A stretch of DNA of 64,000 nt from Eutrigla gurnardus (GCA_963514095.1 OY741268.1:22297924-22361923), one strand, 5' to 3'. Positions 47,258-60,030 are shown, numbered from the stretch's first letter. Notes: a model not told the origin generated them from the sequence alone. Numbers and translations are program-made.

Positions 47258-49618
47258 CTCTCCAGATGTCAGTCTCCTGTCAGGGAGCACTAGTGTGTTG
47301 GCATGGCTGCCCGGGACTATAGTAGATCCTATACTCATTCTGGGTCCAACCAACATGTACCGCTTGTCTCCAGATCTGTACTGGATGCTGTGACACAGTG
47401 TCCCGTCATAGTTTGGGTCTTGTAAGTACTTTGATGTGTAGTCTGTGGATGATTTAGAGCACTGCATTGCAATCAGCACGATGATGCTGATGAGGAAAAG
47501 TGCTGAAACTGAGCCCAAAGTTATCATCAGGTAAAAAGTCACGTTATTGTCATCCTCCACATTTGCTGCACTTTTAACATCAGAAGCAGCAAACGCCTCT
47601 TTGGGCTCCACGAGTTTGACAACCACAGTAGCTGTTGCTGAGAGTGAAACGTTGCCGTTGTCTTTCACCAGTATGACCAGTTTCTGCTCAGCCTCGTCTG
47701 TCTCTGTGAATGAGCGAAGTGTTCTGATCTGTCCTGTATAGCGGTCCAAAGCAAAGAGACTGTGGTCAGTAACTTCCTGCAGTGAAAACAGCAACCAGCC
47801 GTTATATCCTATATCAGCGTCATAGGCTCTGACTTTAGTCACCAAGTGTCCTGCGTTCACGTTGCGGGGAATCTCCTCCACACCTTCAGCAGAACCGTTA
47901 GAGCTGACTGGATACAGGATGACTGGAGCGTTATCGTTCTGATCCAGAATGAACACGTTCACTGTGACGTTGCTGCTTAGTGACGGTGATCCAGAATCTG
48001 TGGCAACAACTTGGAACTGGAACGTTTTCAGTGTTTCAAAGTCAAAACTTTTTAGCGCCAAAATATCTCCATTTTCACTGTTAATATTTAGAAATGCAGC
48101 CAATTTATTTCTTTCGCTTCCATCTCTGAGAATATGATATGATATAAGTGCATTGTCATTCTCATCATGATCAAACGCTTTAACAGAAAACACTGAGGCT
48201 CCTGGCTCATTAGCTTCTGTGACATAGAAAGTATATGGACTCTGTGAAAACTCTGGACGGTTGTCATTAACATCTGACACTACAATGCTTATTGACTTTT
48301 CAGATGATAATGGAGGTTGACCGGCATCTTTTGCGGTTATTGTCAGATCATATTGTGACTGTTTCTCTCTGTCTAGAGGGGATTTAGTTACTAATGAAAA
48401 CATTTTGTCTTGTAAAGTAGGTGATAAGGTAAATGGAACATCCTCACCTATGGAGCAAATAACATTTCCATTGAGACCAGAGTCCAAGTCGTGTACACTG
48501 ATAAGGGCAACTGTAGTTCCAGGTCTGGAATCTTCAGGGATGTGGCTTGAAAATGACGTCACTTCAATCTCAGGTGCGTTGTCATTCACGTCAACTATTT
48601 TGATAATAACGCTTTTTTGTGTAGCCAGTGGAGCCAGACCTTTATCTGATGCTTGAATTTCAATCTCATATTTGTCCTTTTGCTCATAGTCTATTAAACC
48701 TTTCACAATTATTTCACCTGTTGATGAATTAATATCAAAAAGATTCAATAACCTAACATTCACAATACTGCTGAATGAATAAACTACCTCTCCGTTTGGT
48801 CCATAATCTAAATCAGTCGCATTAACTTGTACGACTGTTGTTCCTACTGGCGCATTTTCTTCGAGCATCACAGAATAAACATCTTGACTAAAAACAGGGG
48901 CGTTATCATTAATATCTAAAACGTTAACGAGAATAGTCATGTCGCCAGATTTCGGAGGTTTCCCTCCATCCAATGCCATCAGCACTAATGAATAGCTTCC
49001 TGCTGCCTCCCTATCCAAAGATTTCTTCACAATTAATACAGGTATTTTGCCATCGTCTCCCTTATCCTTAACTTCCAAACGGAAGTGATCGTTAGGGCTG
49101 AGTTTATAATGTTGAACAGAGAAAGGACCACCGTCTGGGTCTCGTGCGTGTTGCAGTGGAACACGTACTCCCGGCAAAACCGATTCTGAAATCTCCAACG
49201 TTTTCTCCTTCTCTGGGAAACTGGGAGAATGGTCATTTATATCCAGTACCTCCACCGCTACGTAGTGCACCTCCAGTGGGTTTTCGAGCACGGTTTTCAG
49301 ATTTAATAAACACGTACTGCTTTGCGCGCACACCTCCTCTCTGTCAATCTTTCGACTCACATACAGGACGCCATCATTCTGATTTACATGGAAAAGGGGA
49401 TCCATAGTACTAGAAACAATCCGATACTTTCTTTCTTTCAGTGAGCTTGTATCTAATCCCAGATCTTTTGCTACGTTTCCAACCACAGTTCCTTCGACAA
49501 CTTCCTCGGAAACTGTATATCGTATTTGTGCCGAGGCTACGCTGCACAAAAGCAAAGCAGCCACGCAGCCGACCAAATATCCTCTCGCCATACGTCCATC
49601 GTGTCTTCTTTGTCTCAT
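47258..49618 (-). CDS. B6: clustered protocadherin variable exon (group B), complete
   Basis: Variable exon of 787 codons from MRQRRHD (ATG 49618; in-frame ATG at 49633 not preferred) to the donor at 47258. The donor is GAG|GTAGGAC, the weakest of the group because position +4 is G instead of A. The signal peptide ends near VASA|QIRYT. EC1 has CAQSSTC and IDREEVC, EC2 SLDREAA, EC3 IDYEQK, EC4 PLDREKQ, EC5 FDFETL. The group B 3' part follows with small private changes (NVEDDNN before the membrane; LTSGE at the end). EC2-EC3 resemble B3; the EC4-EC5 linker resembles B5, so the exon looks mosaic. Confidence 0.95.
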
Positions 49619-49810
49619 GGTTGAGCCCGACATCCGCAGTAATTCTTCACAATAGCGATAACTGTGATATAATGAGCGAATCCAGCTGTTCCGTGTTTTA
49701 AAATAATCATCCTCTTCTTACAAGAAAAGACATAACTGCAGATTGAGTATTTCCAAAGGCAGCAGTAAGCTGAAAAACGCCTGCGATGAAGTCGAGTTGG
49801 GGACTGAATA

Positions 49811-49886
49811 AAGAGGTGGAACCATAAGTCATGAATACACGCTCGTTTAATGCTTCGTTTTTCTATTACACTGACACCGTGTGATC
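49811..49886 (-). promoter_or_regulatory. Promoter module of exon B6 (CSE-like plus AGGTGGAACC motif)
   Basis: The CSE-like element TTACACTGACACCGTGTGAT starts at 49866, about 250 bp upstream of the ATG. AGAGGTGGAACCATAAGTCA begins near 49811. Confidence 0.7.
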
Positions 49887-50204
49887 GAAAGTCTTACTGC
49901 AGAAAGTCAAAACCCAGTAGCAGTTTTACTGAAGCTTAGATCGTTTGGTGTTTTTATCTCGAAAAACTTCCCACATCTCTGTGAATGAAAACGTTTTTTT
50001 TTTTAATCTGCTCACTGTCAACACAAAACATCCTTTCAATAAAGATACATAGGAAAGCCTCTCAAATTGTCAAAATGATTTCTTTTACCTCGTGAAATAT
50101 TTTTCAAATCAAGTGGAATTGATTTAAATGCTGAAATACAGTCAGTGTGTGGTTGAATTTATTGTTTACAATTTATGATCACATAGGCAATCAGAGCCCA
50201 CACG

Positions 50205-50225
50205 TTCAGCACCATGGACAGGGGC
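50205..50225 (+). promoter_or_regulatory. NRSE/RE1 (REST binding site) downstream of exon B7
   Basis: TTCAGCACCATGGACAGGGG followed by C, two differences from the RE1 consensus. It is about 400 bp past the B7 donor. Confidence 0.82.
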
Positions 50226-50623
50226 CACAACTAACTTTTCTTTTGTCCAAGTACATTTGGTGATATTATCATTCCATTTAAATATATTTGTGACATGTTG
50301 ACCAAGCTGTTTGTCCCTTTATACTTCTGGACATATCTTATTCTGTGTTTTCCATGACGTGGGTATTAAACATATGCTGATGCAGCATATTTGTAATCAG
50401 TCTCGTCTGCTTCATAGTCCAACACATCACATCCAATCCAGATTAAGACAAAGGCATGGTCCATCAGCCTTTTTAAATATGCCCCAAAACGAAAACCGAG
50501 ATAGAATCAAATAAATAAGTTCAATTAACGGTGATGTTATTCTAGTCCAGGTCCACTCATTGTAAAGAGAATGTTTCCTTAATACCACAACATGCACGCA
50601 AAAGAAACATTGGATTGCCTTAC

Positions 50624-52984
50624 CTCTCCAGATGCCAGTCTCCTGTCAGGGAGCACTAGTGTGTTGGCATGGCTGCCCGGGACTATAGTAGATCCTATAC
50701 TCATTCTGGGTCCAACCAACATGTACCGCTTGTCTCCAGACCTGTACTGGATGCTGTGACACAGTGTCCCGTCATAGTTTGGGTCTTGTAAGTACTTTGA
50801 TGTGTAGTCTGTGGATGATTTAGAGCACTGCATTGCAATCAGCACGATGATACTGATGAGGAAAAGTGCTGAAACTGAGCCCAAAGTTATCATCAGGTAA
50901 AAAGTCACGTTATTGTCCTCCTCCACATTTGCTGAACTTTTAACATCAGAAGCAGCAAACGCCTCTTTGGGCTCCACGAGTTTGACAACCACAGTAGCTG
51001 TTGCTGAGAGTGAAACGTTGCCGTTGTCTTTCACCAGTATGACCAGTTTCTGCTCAGCCTCGTCTGTCTCTGTGAATGAGCGAAGTGTTCTGATCTGTCC
51101 TGTATAGCGGTCCAAAGCAAAGAGACTGTGGTCAGTAACTTCCTGCAGTGAAAACAGCAACCAGCCGTTATATCCTATATCAGCGTCATAGGCTCTGACT
51201 TTAGTCACCAAGTGTCCTGCGTTCACGTTGCGGGGAATCTCCTCCACACCTTCAGCAGAACCGTTAGAGCTGACTGGATACAGGATGACTGGAGCGTTAT
51301 CGTTCTGATCCAGAATGAACACGTTCACTGTGACGTTGCTGCTTAGTGACGGAGATCCAGAATCTGTGGCAACAACTTGGAACTGGAACGTTTTCACTGT
51401 TTCAAAGTCAAAACTTTTTAGGGCCAAAATATCTCCATTTTCGCTATTTATGTTTAGAAATGATGTCACTTTATTATCTTTGCTTCCATCTCTGAGAATA
51501 TGATATGATATAAGTGCATTGTCATTCTCATCATGATCAAAAGCTTTAACAGAAAACACTGAGGCTCCTGGTTTGTTGCCCTCTGTCACATAGAAAGTGT
51601 ATGGGCTCAGTGAAAACTCTGGGCTGTTGTCATTCACATCTGACACTACAACGCTTATGGTCTTTTCAGATGATAATGGAGGTTGACCGGCATCTTTTGC
51701 AGAAATTGTTAGATCATATTGTGACAGTTTCTCTCTGTCTAGAGGAGATTTGGTTACTAATGAATACATTTTGTCTTGTAAGGAAGGCAACAATGTAAAG
51801 GGAACATCCTCACCTATGGAGCAAATAACTTTTCCATTGAGACCAGAGTCCAAGTCATTTACACTAATATGAGCAACTGTCGTTCCAGGTCTGGAATCTT
51901 CAGGAATGGAGCTTGAAAATGACGTCACTTCAATCTCAGGTGCGTTATCATTCACATCAACTATCTTGACAATAACGCTTTTTTCTGTAGCCAGAGGAGC
52001 CAGACCTTTATCTGATGCTTGAATTTCAATCTCATATTTGTCCTTTTGCTCATAGTCTATTAAATCTTTAACAGTGATCTCTCCTGTTGATTGATTTATT
52101 TCAAACAGTTCTAGTAGCCTTTGATTAATACTGTTAGTAAACGAGTAAACTACGTCTCCGTTCGGCCCGTCATCTAAATCAGTTGCATTCACTTGTATGA
52201 CCGTTGTGCCCACTGGAGCATTTTCACGGAGCGTCACAGAATAGACATCTTTTGAGAAAACTGGTGCGTTATCATTAACATCTAAAACATTTACTAAAAT
52301 GTTTATTTCGCCAGATTTGGGAGGTTTCCCTCCATCCAGTGCTGTCAGTACCAGTGAGTGTCTTCTTGTAGTTTCCCTGTCTAATGATTTTTGAACAATC
52401 AACACTGGTACTTTACCATCATCCCCTTTATCCTTAACTTCCAAACGGAAATGCTCGTTGTCGCTGAGTTTATAATTTTGCACGGAGAATTGGCCACTGT
52501 CTGGATCACGCGAGGCTTTTAGCTGAATACGCACTCCAGGTAATACGGATTCAGACATCTCCAACGTTGTCACTTTCTCTGGGAAACTGGGAGAGTGGTC
52601 GTTAATATCCATCACCTCCACTACTACATAATGCACCTCCAGTGGGTTTTCTAGCACGGTTTTTAGATTTATTAAACACGTCCTGCTCTGCGCGCAGACC
52701 TCTTCTCGGTCAATATTTCGATTCACATACAGGACGCCATCATTCTGATTAACATGGAATAGGGCATCCGCATTAGAAGAAACAATACGATACTTCCTTT
52801 CTTTTAGTGTGCTTTTATCTAATCCCAGATCTTTTGCTACGTTTCCAACCACAGTTCCTTCGTTTACTTCCTCGGAGACTGAATATCGCAAATGCGCCGA
52901 AGCCACGCTGCACAAAAGCGCAGCAACCACGCAGCCGACCAAACGTCCTCTCGTGCTTCGCCTCTCGTATCTTCTTTGTTCCAT
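50624..52984 (-). CDS. B7: clustered protocadherin variable exon (group B), complete
   Basis: Variable exon of 787 codons from MEQRRYE (ATG 52984) to donor GAG|GTAAGGC (exon end 50624). The signal peptide ends near VASA|HLRYS. EC1 has CAQSRTC and IDREEVC, EC2 SLDRETT, EC3 IDYEQK, EC4 PLDREKL, EC5 FDFETV. The group B EC6, membrane helix and tail follow. EC1-EC3 are its own, but the EC4-coding stretch 51624-51904 is nearly base-for-base that of B4. Predicted alternative recognition receptor spliced to constant exons left of the window. Confidence 0.95.
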
Positions 52985-53166
52985 GGTTAAACCGAAAACA
53001 TTAGAAATCCTTCACAAGGACAATAGCCTCGTTATAAAGACGGAATCCAGCACGATATGTACGTGGTCGTTCACTTCCCGTATATCCAGAAATGGAGGCA
53101 ACCCGACCATCTACACAAAACAAGCGCAGAGACGATGACTGCCACTGTCGAAGTGAGGATAGACCA

Positions 53167-53240
53167 GGAGGTGGACCCAAACAGCAATGGCTAAGCTCGT
53201 GTAACGCTGAGACATCACATTACACTGACACCATGTGTTC
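53167..53240 (-). promoter_or_regulatory. Promoter module of exon B7 (CSE-like plus AGGTGGACCC motif)
   Basis: The CSE-like element TACACTGACACCATGTGTTC is at 53221-53240, about 235 bp upstream of the ATG. The second block GGAGGTGGACCCAAACAGCA starts near 53167. Confidence 0.7.
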
Positions 53241-53848
53241 TTATTTCTCACTGCAGAAATGTAAAGGCTGTACTGCACATTACTTCAATGTGTGAGGGTC
53301 GCCTAAGCCACCGCTTTGTGTGTGTGCAACCTGTTGTAATTCAATATACCCCTTCGATTAAAACGTCACATTTTGTTCCTGTTCTTCAAATGTAAATTGT
53401 AATTGTTGAGTGAAAGTGGGCAGGGTTTCCCTACTGCCATACTGTAATTGCTAGATATTTATAGTTTTCTATTTTTTTCATGGGCTGCTGGCTATGCGAA
53501 ACACTATTGATTGAGCATACTTGTCAGATGTCAGACAATGGCAGAAGCTTGTGAAAGGGCACATATACTGTATGCGAAATCAACATAAAACAATCACAAA
53601 ATAAAACGTTTCTATTCACTGTTTCTATCACTCCCAAAGAAACAGTATACACAGACGATCACAATTGATCTGATGAGGTTGATGAAGGAATTGACAAATC
53701 AATCTTAAAAATGTCATAATCGCCATGGAGAAACAATGGGAGCCATACAAATCTAATGGCATATCAAGCAACACATTGTATAGTTGATATGATTAGAAAT
53801 CATAGCTACAGTTAGTCAGCTCAGAGTTTGCACTTAAATATGCCTTAC
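53241..53848. other. 3' flank of B8: no NRSE seen
   Basis: About 600 bp of AT-rich spacer. No RE1-like sequence and no recognisable gene. Confidence 0.55.
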
Positions 53849-56212
53849 CTCTCCAGATGCCAGTCTCCTGTCAGGGAGCACTAGTGTGTTTGCATGGCTG
53901 CCCGGGACTATAGTAGATCCTATACTCATTCTGGGTCCAACCAACATGTACCGCTTGTCTCCAGATCTGTACTGGATGCTGTGACACAGTGTCCCGTCAT
54001 AGTTTGGGTCTTGTAAGTACTTTGATGTGTAGTCTGGGGATGATTTAGAGCACTGCATTGCAATCAGCACGATGATGCTGATGAGGAAAAGTGCTGAAAC
54101 TGAGCCCAAAGTTATCATCAGGTAAAAAGTCACGTTATTGTCCTCCTCCACATTTGCTGAACTTTTAACATCAGAAGCAGCAAACGCCTCTTTGGGCTCC
54201 ACGAGTTTGACAACCACAGTAGCTGTTGCTGAGAGTGAAACGTTGCCGTTGTCTTTCACCAGTATGACCAGTTTCTGCTCAGCCTCGTCTGTCTCTGTGA
54301 ATGAGCGAAGTGTTCTGATCTGTCCTGTATAGCGGTCCAAAGCAAAGAGACTGTGGTCAGTGACTTCCTGCAGTGAAAACAGCAACCAGCCGTTATATCC
54401 TATATCAGCGTCATAGGCTCTGACTTTAGTCACCAAGTGTCCTGCGTTCACGTTGCGGGGAATCTCCTCCACACCTTCAGCAGAACTGTTAGAGCTGACT
54501 GGATACAGGATGACTGGAGCGTTATCGTTCTGATCCAGAATGAACACGTTCACTGTGACGTTGCTGCTTAGTGACGGAGATCCAGAATCTGTGGCAACAA
54601 CTTGGAACCTGAACGTTTTCACTGTTTCAAAGTCAAAACTTTTTAGAGCTAAAATATCTCCACTTTCAGAATTAATGTTTAGAAATGACGTCACTTTATT
54701 ATCTCTGCCTGCTTCTCCGTAAATATGATATGAAATAAGAGCGTTGTCGCCTTCATCACGATCAGAGGCTTTTACTGAAAATACTGAGGACCCAGGGCTG
54801 TTGTTCTCTGGGATGTAAAAAACATAGGGGCTTGATGAAAACTCTGGACTATTGTCATTTACATCTGATACTACAACGCTTATGGTTTTTTCAGTTGAAA
54901 ATGACGGATAACCTGAGTCCTTTGCCATGATTGTGACATCAAATTGTGAAACGGCTTCCCTGTCCAACTGTGATCTGGTTACAACTGCGTACATGTTTTC
55001 TTGTAATGATGGAGACAGAGAAAAGGGCACGTCTTCTTTAATTGTGCAAATGACTTTGCCATTGATTCCAGAGTCTAAGTCACTGACGCTTATCAGGGCC
55101 ACTGTGGTTCCTATCTTTGAATCCTCCTTGATAGAGCTAGAAAATGATGTCACTTCTATCTCAGGTGCATTATCATTGACATCAACGACATTTATTACAA
55201 CACTTTTGTCTGCAGTTAGAGGAACTGGTCCTTTATCAGACGCTTGAATGTCAATTTCAAAACTTTTACTTTCCTCGAAATCTATCTGACCGATTACTTT
55301 AACTTCACCAGTGTTTGCGTCAATGTTAAAGACATCCATCAATTTTGAATCAACTTCGTTTCCAAATGAATATATTATTTCACTGTTTGCACCCTGGTCC
55401 GGATCTGTTGCATTCACCTGAATCACCACAGTGCCAACGAGAACGTTTTCTTTAAGTGTAGCAGAATACAACTCTTTGGTAAACACCGGGGAGTTGTCGT
55501 TGACGTCAAGTACATCCACAATAATGTCGGTAGTGCCCGACTTCGCCGGTTTGCCTCCATCAACGGCTGTGACGCGCAACTTAATCTTCCCGACTGTTTC
55601 TCGATCCAACTGCTTCTGCAGAACTAAAAACGGTACTTTACGGTCCTCGCCTCTATCCTTCACCTCTAATCTGAAAAAGTCGTTATGGATGAGTTTATAC
55701 TGCTGGATGGAGAATTGGCCTACGTCGGCGTCGCGCGCAGCTTGCAGTTGAAATCTCGCTCCTGGTAAGGCCGACTCGGAGATCTCGAGCCTTTTTTCTT
55801 TCTCTGGAAAAACAGGCGAGTGGTCATTTATATCGAGTATTTCCACAGCCACGTAGTGGATCTCCAGCGGGTTTTCCAGCACGGTTTTCAGGTTGATTAA
55901 ACATGGGCTGGTCCGGTCGCACACCTCCTCCCTGTCTATTCTCCTCTTCACATACAATATACCATCGTTTTGATTGACTTGAAACAGGGGCTCAGTTGAG
56001 CCTGCTACAATGCGATATCCCCTGTCTTTGAGTGCACTCTTATCTAGCCCCAAATCCTTAGCTATATTCCCGACGACGGTTTCTTCTTTGACCTCCTCAG
56101 ATATGGAATATCGGATCTGCGCAAAAGCTCCGCTCCCTAAAATATCCAAAACGACCATGAAGGCAATCCAATACTGTCGCTGCCCCCAAGCGTCGCGTCC
56201 TCTTTGTTCCAT
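53849..56212 (-). CDS. B8: clustered protocadherin variable exon (group B), complete
   Basis: Variable exon of 788 codons from MEQRGRD (ATG 56212) to donor GAG|GTAAGGC (exon end 53849). The signal peptide ends near GAFA|QIRYS. EC1 has CDRTSPC and IDREEVC, EC2 QLDRETV, EC3 IDFEES, EC4 QLDREAV, EC5 FDFETV. The group B 3' part follows with one private Ser (SNSSAEG) where all others have Gly. EC1-EC4 group with B2 and B9 rather than B3-B7 (for example RGEDRK in EC2). No NRSE was found in the 3' flank. Confidence 0.95.
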
Positions 56213-56442
56213 AGCTTGAAGGCGACGAAAAATAGTCCATTAACTACGCCGTGATATCAATGAAACTCACTCCGCCGTGTTTCCAAACGATGTCCAACGT
56301 CTGTTCCAAAAACGGCTGGAAATAAAACGCACTCGTCTGCCTCTCGCAATCTTAAACTCGAGCATGCTGAGTGGAATGCAAGGTCTCCGTCGAAATAACG
56401 CCCGTGACGTGAAACGCAGCCAGATGCACAGAATGACTGAAC

Positions 56443-56463
56443 TACACTGACACCAAGCGTTGA
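56443..56463 (-). promoter_or_regulatory. CSE-like promoter element of exon B8
   Basis: The plus strand reads TACACTGACACCAAGCGTTG within 56443-56463, about 231 bp upstream of the ATG, with AAGCG in place of ATGCG. Confidence 0.68.
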
Positions 56464-56907
56464 AATTGTTATTCACACACATTGCAGTACTGGTCGGGTC
56501 AATGACTTCTTCAAATATTCAGAGGGAATATATTTCCACATTTAGACTATTTTGACTGTTTTACAGAGAGGAAAGGCACGTTTTGCAACCTTGTTTTTTT
56601 TTGCATTCCGAGAATACAAAAACAATTGATCAGATGATGTCACCACTCGTCATAACCACAGCTGCCAATACATTGCAAAAGATCACAGTCCGAGCGCCAT
56701 TGAACACAATATGACTGAATAGGCATAGAACATACACCGCGATCAGAAGTAGGAAGCTGTTGTAGGAAAATATCAAATACATTGTAAATGCTGGTTGTGA
56801 GGAAGGTGTAGTTTCCCTGCTATTCCAGAAAGTCACTGCTGGATGTATGCTTTTCAAAACGTTTTGCATGTTGGGATGGAGGAAAAAAATCGAAAAGGTA
56901 ATCTTAC
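56464..56907. other. 3' flank of B9: no NRSE seen
   Basis: About 440 bp spacer, AT-rich, without an RE1-like site. The 56630-56869 minus open frame has no recognisable feature. Confidence 0.5.
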
Positions 56908-59271
56908 CTCTCCAGATGCCAGTCTCCTGTCAGGGAGCACCAGTGTGTTTGCATGGCTGCCCGGGACTATAGTAGATCCTATACTCATTCTGGGTCCAAC
57001 CAACATGTACCGCTTGTCTCCAGATCTGTACTGGATGCTGTGACACAGTGTCCCGTCATAGTTTGGGTCTTGTAAGTACTTTGATGTGTAGTCTGTGGAT
57101 GATTTAGAGCACTGCATTGCAATCAGCACGATGATACTGATGAGGAAAAGTGCTGAAACTGAGCCCAAAGTTATCATCAGGTAAAAAGTCACGTTATTGT
57201 CCTCCTCCACATTTGCTGAACTTTTAACATCAGAAGCAGCAAACGCCTCTTTGGGCTCCACGAGTTTGACAACCACAGTAGCTGTTGCTGAGAGTGAAAC
57301 GTTGCCGTTGTCTTTCACCAGTATGACCAGTTTCTGCTCAGCCTCGTCTGTCTCTGTGAATGAGCGAAGTGTTCTGATCTGTCCTGTATAGCGGTCCAAA
57401 GCAAAGAGACTGTGGTCAGTAACTTCCTGCAGTGAAAACAGCAACCAGCCGTTATATCCTATATCAGCGTCATAGGCTCTGACTTTAGTCACCAAGTGTC
57501 CTGCGTTCACGTTGCGGGGAATCTCCTCCACACCTTCAGCAGAACCGTTAGAGCTGACTGGATACAGGATGACTGGAGCGTTATCGTTCTGATCCAGAAT
57601 GAACACGTTCACTGTGACGTTGCTGCTTAGTGACGGAGATCCAGAATCTGTGGCAACAACGTGGAACTGGAACGTTTTCAGTTTTTCAAAGTCGAAACTT
57701 TTTAGCGCTAAGATATCCCCATTTTCACTGTTAACATTCAGAAAGGACGTAAACAAATGCTCTCCGCCTCTGTCCCTTAATATATGATATGAAATAATAG
57801 CATTACTACCCTCGTCGTCATCACGGGCTGTCACTGATAAAATAGACGCTCCCGGTCTATTATTCTCAGTTATGTAGAACGTATATGGGCTCTGTGTAAA
57901 TACTGGGACGTTGTCATTCACATCCGACACAACGATGTTTATAGTTTTTTCTGTTGATAAGGATGGTTCGCCTGCGTCTTTACCTACAATTGTTACGTCA
58001 TAGTGCGACTGAATTTCTCGATTTAAAAGCTGTTTTGTTACCAGAGAATACATGTTATTTTGTGAAGATGGGGAGAGAATGAAAGGAAGATCTTGTCTTA
58101 TAAAACACATAACTTTTCCGTTGAGACCAGAGTCCGAGTCTTTAACGCTGATTAAGGCCACCGTGCTTCCTATTTTTGAATCTTCCGGGAGCGCTCGCGA
58201 AAATGACGTCACTTCAAGCTCTGGTGCGTTATCGTTCACGTCAACAATATGTATAATAACACTTTTGTCCGTAGATAGTGTTGCCAAAGCTTTATCGGAC
58301 GCCTGTATATCAATTTCGTATCTGCTACATTCTTCAAAATCTATTGCACCTGCCACGGTAATTTCTCCAGTCATTGGATTCAGATCAAAACGTGCGCTTG
58401 CTTGTGTATCCACGTCATTTCCAAACGAATATACAACTTCACCATTTATGCCTTCATCCAAATCTGTCGCATTAACTTGGATCACAGTTGTACCAAGAGG
58501 AGAATTTTCTTTGAGCTGCACACTGTATGAGTCCTGGGTGAAAACCGGGGCGTTATCATTCACATCGAACACGTCAACAATTAATGTCATGTTACCGGAT
58601 AGCGGAGGTTTACCTCCATCAATAGCTGTCAGAAGTAACACGTGTGTCTTTGCAGATTCTCTGTCAAGTGGCTTTTGAAGAATTAAACTCGGAGTTTTAC
58701 GGTCCTCGCCGCGATCTTTCACCTCTAAGCGGAAATGCTCATTCTGACTCAACTTATACTGCTGAACGGATAATGAACCACTGTCAGCATCGCGCGCAGC
58801 CTTTAACTGGAATTTTGCTCCCGGTGATGCAGATTCAGAAATCTCTAACATCTTTTTATTTTCCGGGAAGCTTGGCGCGTGGTCGTTCACATCCAGAATC
58901 TCCACTGCTACGTAATGCACCTCCAGTGGATTTTCTAACACGGTTTTTAAGTCGATTAGACAAACCTTGCTTCGGTCGCACACTTCCTCTCTGTCAATCT
59001 TTCGGTTCACGTACAAGACACCATCGTCCTGATTGACTCGAAAGGGGGGCTCTGTCGTGCCGTAGACAATTCGGTACCCCCTCTCTTTCAGTGTGCTCTT
59101 ATCGAGACCTAAATCCTTTGCAATATTTCCAACAGCAGTTCCTTCTTCCACTTCCTCGGAGATGGAATATCGGAATTGACCCGAAGCTCGACTCACAAAT
59201 ATAACCAAAACCATCACGTAGGCAACCAATTGTGTCCGCTGTCTCCCTGTTTGGCTTCGTCTTTGTTCCAT
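56908..59271 (-). CDS. B9: clustered protocadherin variable exon (group B), complete, altered EC4 calcium motif
   Basis: Variable exon of 788 codons from MEQRRSQ (ATG 59271; in-frame ATG at 59289 not preferred) to donor GAG|GTAAGAT (exon end 56908). The signal peptide ends near RASG|QFRYS. EC1 has CDRSKVC and IDREEVC, EC2 PLDRESA, EC3 IDFEEC with an extra cysteine. In EC4 the conserved LDRE is LNRE (AAT codon near 58020; residue about 416). EC5 is FDFEKL (others FDFETL/V). The group B EC6, membrane helix and tail follow. The DRE aspartate is a calcium ligand in cadherin repeats, so the Asn may weaken calcium binding between EC4 and EC5. The rest is intact and there is no sign of pseudogene decay. 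Confidence 0.95.
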
Positions 59272-59517
59272 GATGTGAAGATGAAACATAAAAAAAAACA
59301 GCTTTCAAAGAACTATATTTTCAACGTCCAATACCTCCGTGACATCCAGTCACATTCGTTGTCATAATCCAACCATTCGGAGACCGAGCATTATATTTTT
59401 TTAAAAGCTAAATTGTGTATCCAAGCCGTCAGCACGTCTGAGGTTCTGAGCATGATGGTGTTGGAGGAAGGGGATGGAGCTAGTGGCCGTGACGACAACG
59501 TGGAAACATTATTTGTT

Positions 59518-59540
59518 ATTATACTGACACCAAGTGATCG
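59518..59540 (-). promoter_or_regulatory. CSE-like promoter element of exon B9
   Basis: The plus strand reads ATACTGACACCAAGTGATCG from 59521, about 250 bp upstream of the ATG. Confidence 0.7.
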
Positions 59541-59777
59541 AAAATCACACTGCAGAATTGGATTTGAAGTAATGGCGAAATGTATTAAAAAGTCGACTTA
59601 ACAATGAACACAAGCGATCTGCAACAATCCTACGTATGAAGAAAATATGCCTCCTTCGTTTAACAGATAGTCCATAGATATATAACTTTCACTTTACATC
59701 GCATCACCGATTATTGCCATGCTTCAAATGAGAGTGTCGTATTTTGCCAAAAAAAGAGGGGCCCGGATAAGAAATCA

Positions 59778-59798
59778 CTCAGCACCATGGACAGCGAC
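59778..59798 (+). promoter_or_regulatory. NRSE/RE1 (REST binding site) downstream of exon B10
   Basis: CTCAGCACCATGGACAGCGA followed by C, two differences from RE1. It lies about 233 bp past the B10 donor, the same spacing as in group A. Confidence 0.85.
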
Positions 59799-60030
59799 AG
59801 CCTGCATTAGGCTCAACGGCGAGTAATGGAAGCGTTTTCTTCCCAACCACCACACGATTGCATTTAACAATTACATCCCACAAATGCATATCACACAAAA
59901 TACATTAGTTGTGTACTCAAAAGATTCGAAAGCAATTCATTAATTTATAATGTATAAATCCGGCGCAGTTATTCATACACAAGTAGGCTGTTAAAAAGGT
60001 TAGGACAAAGAGTCAAACTATTCATCTTAC

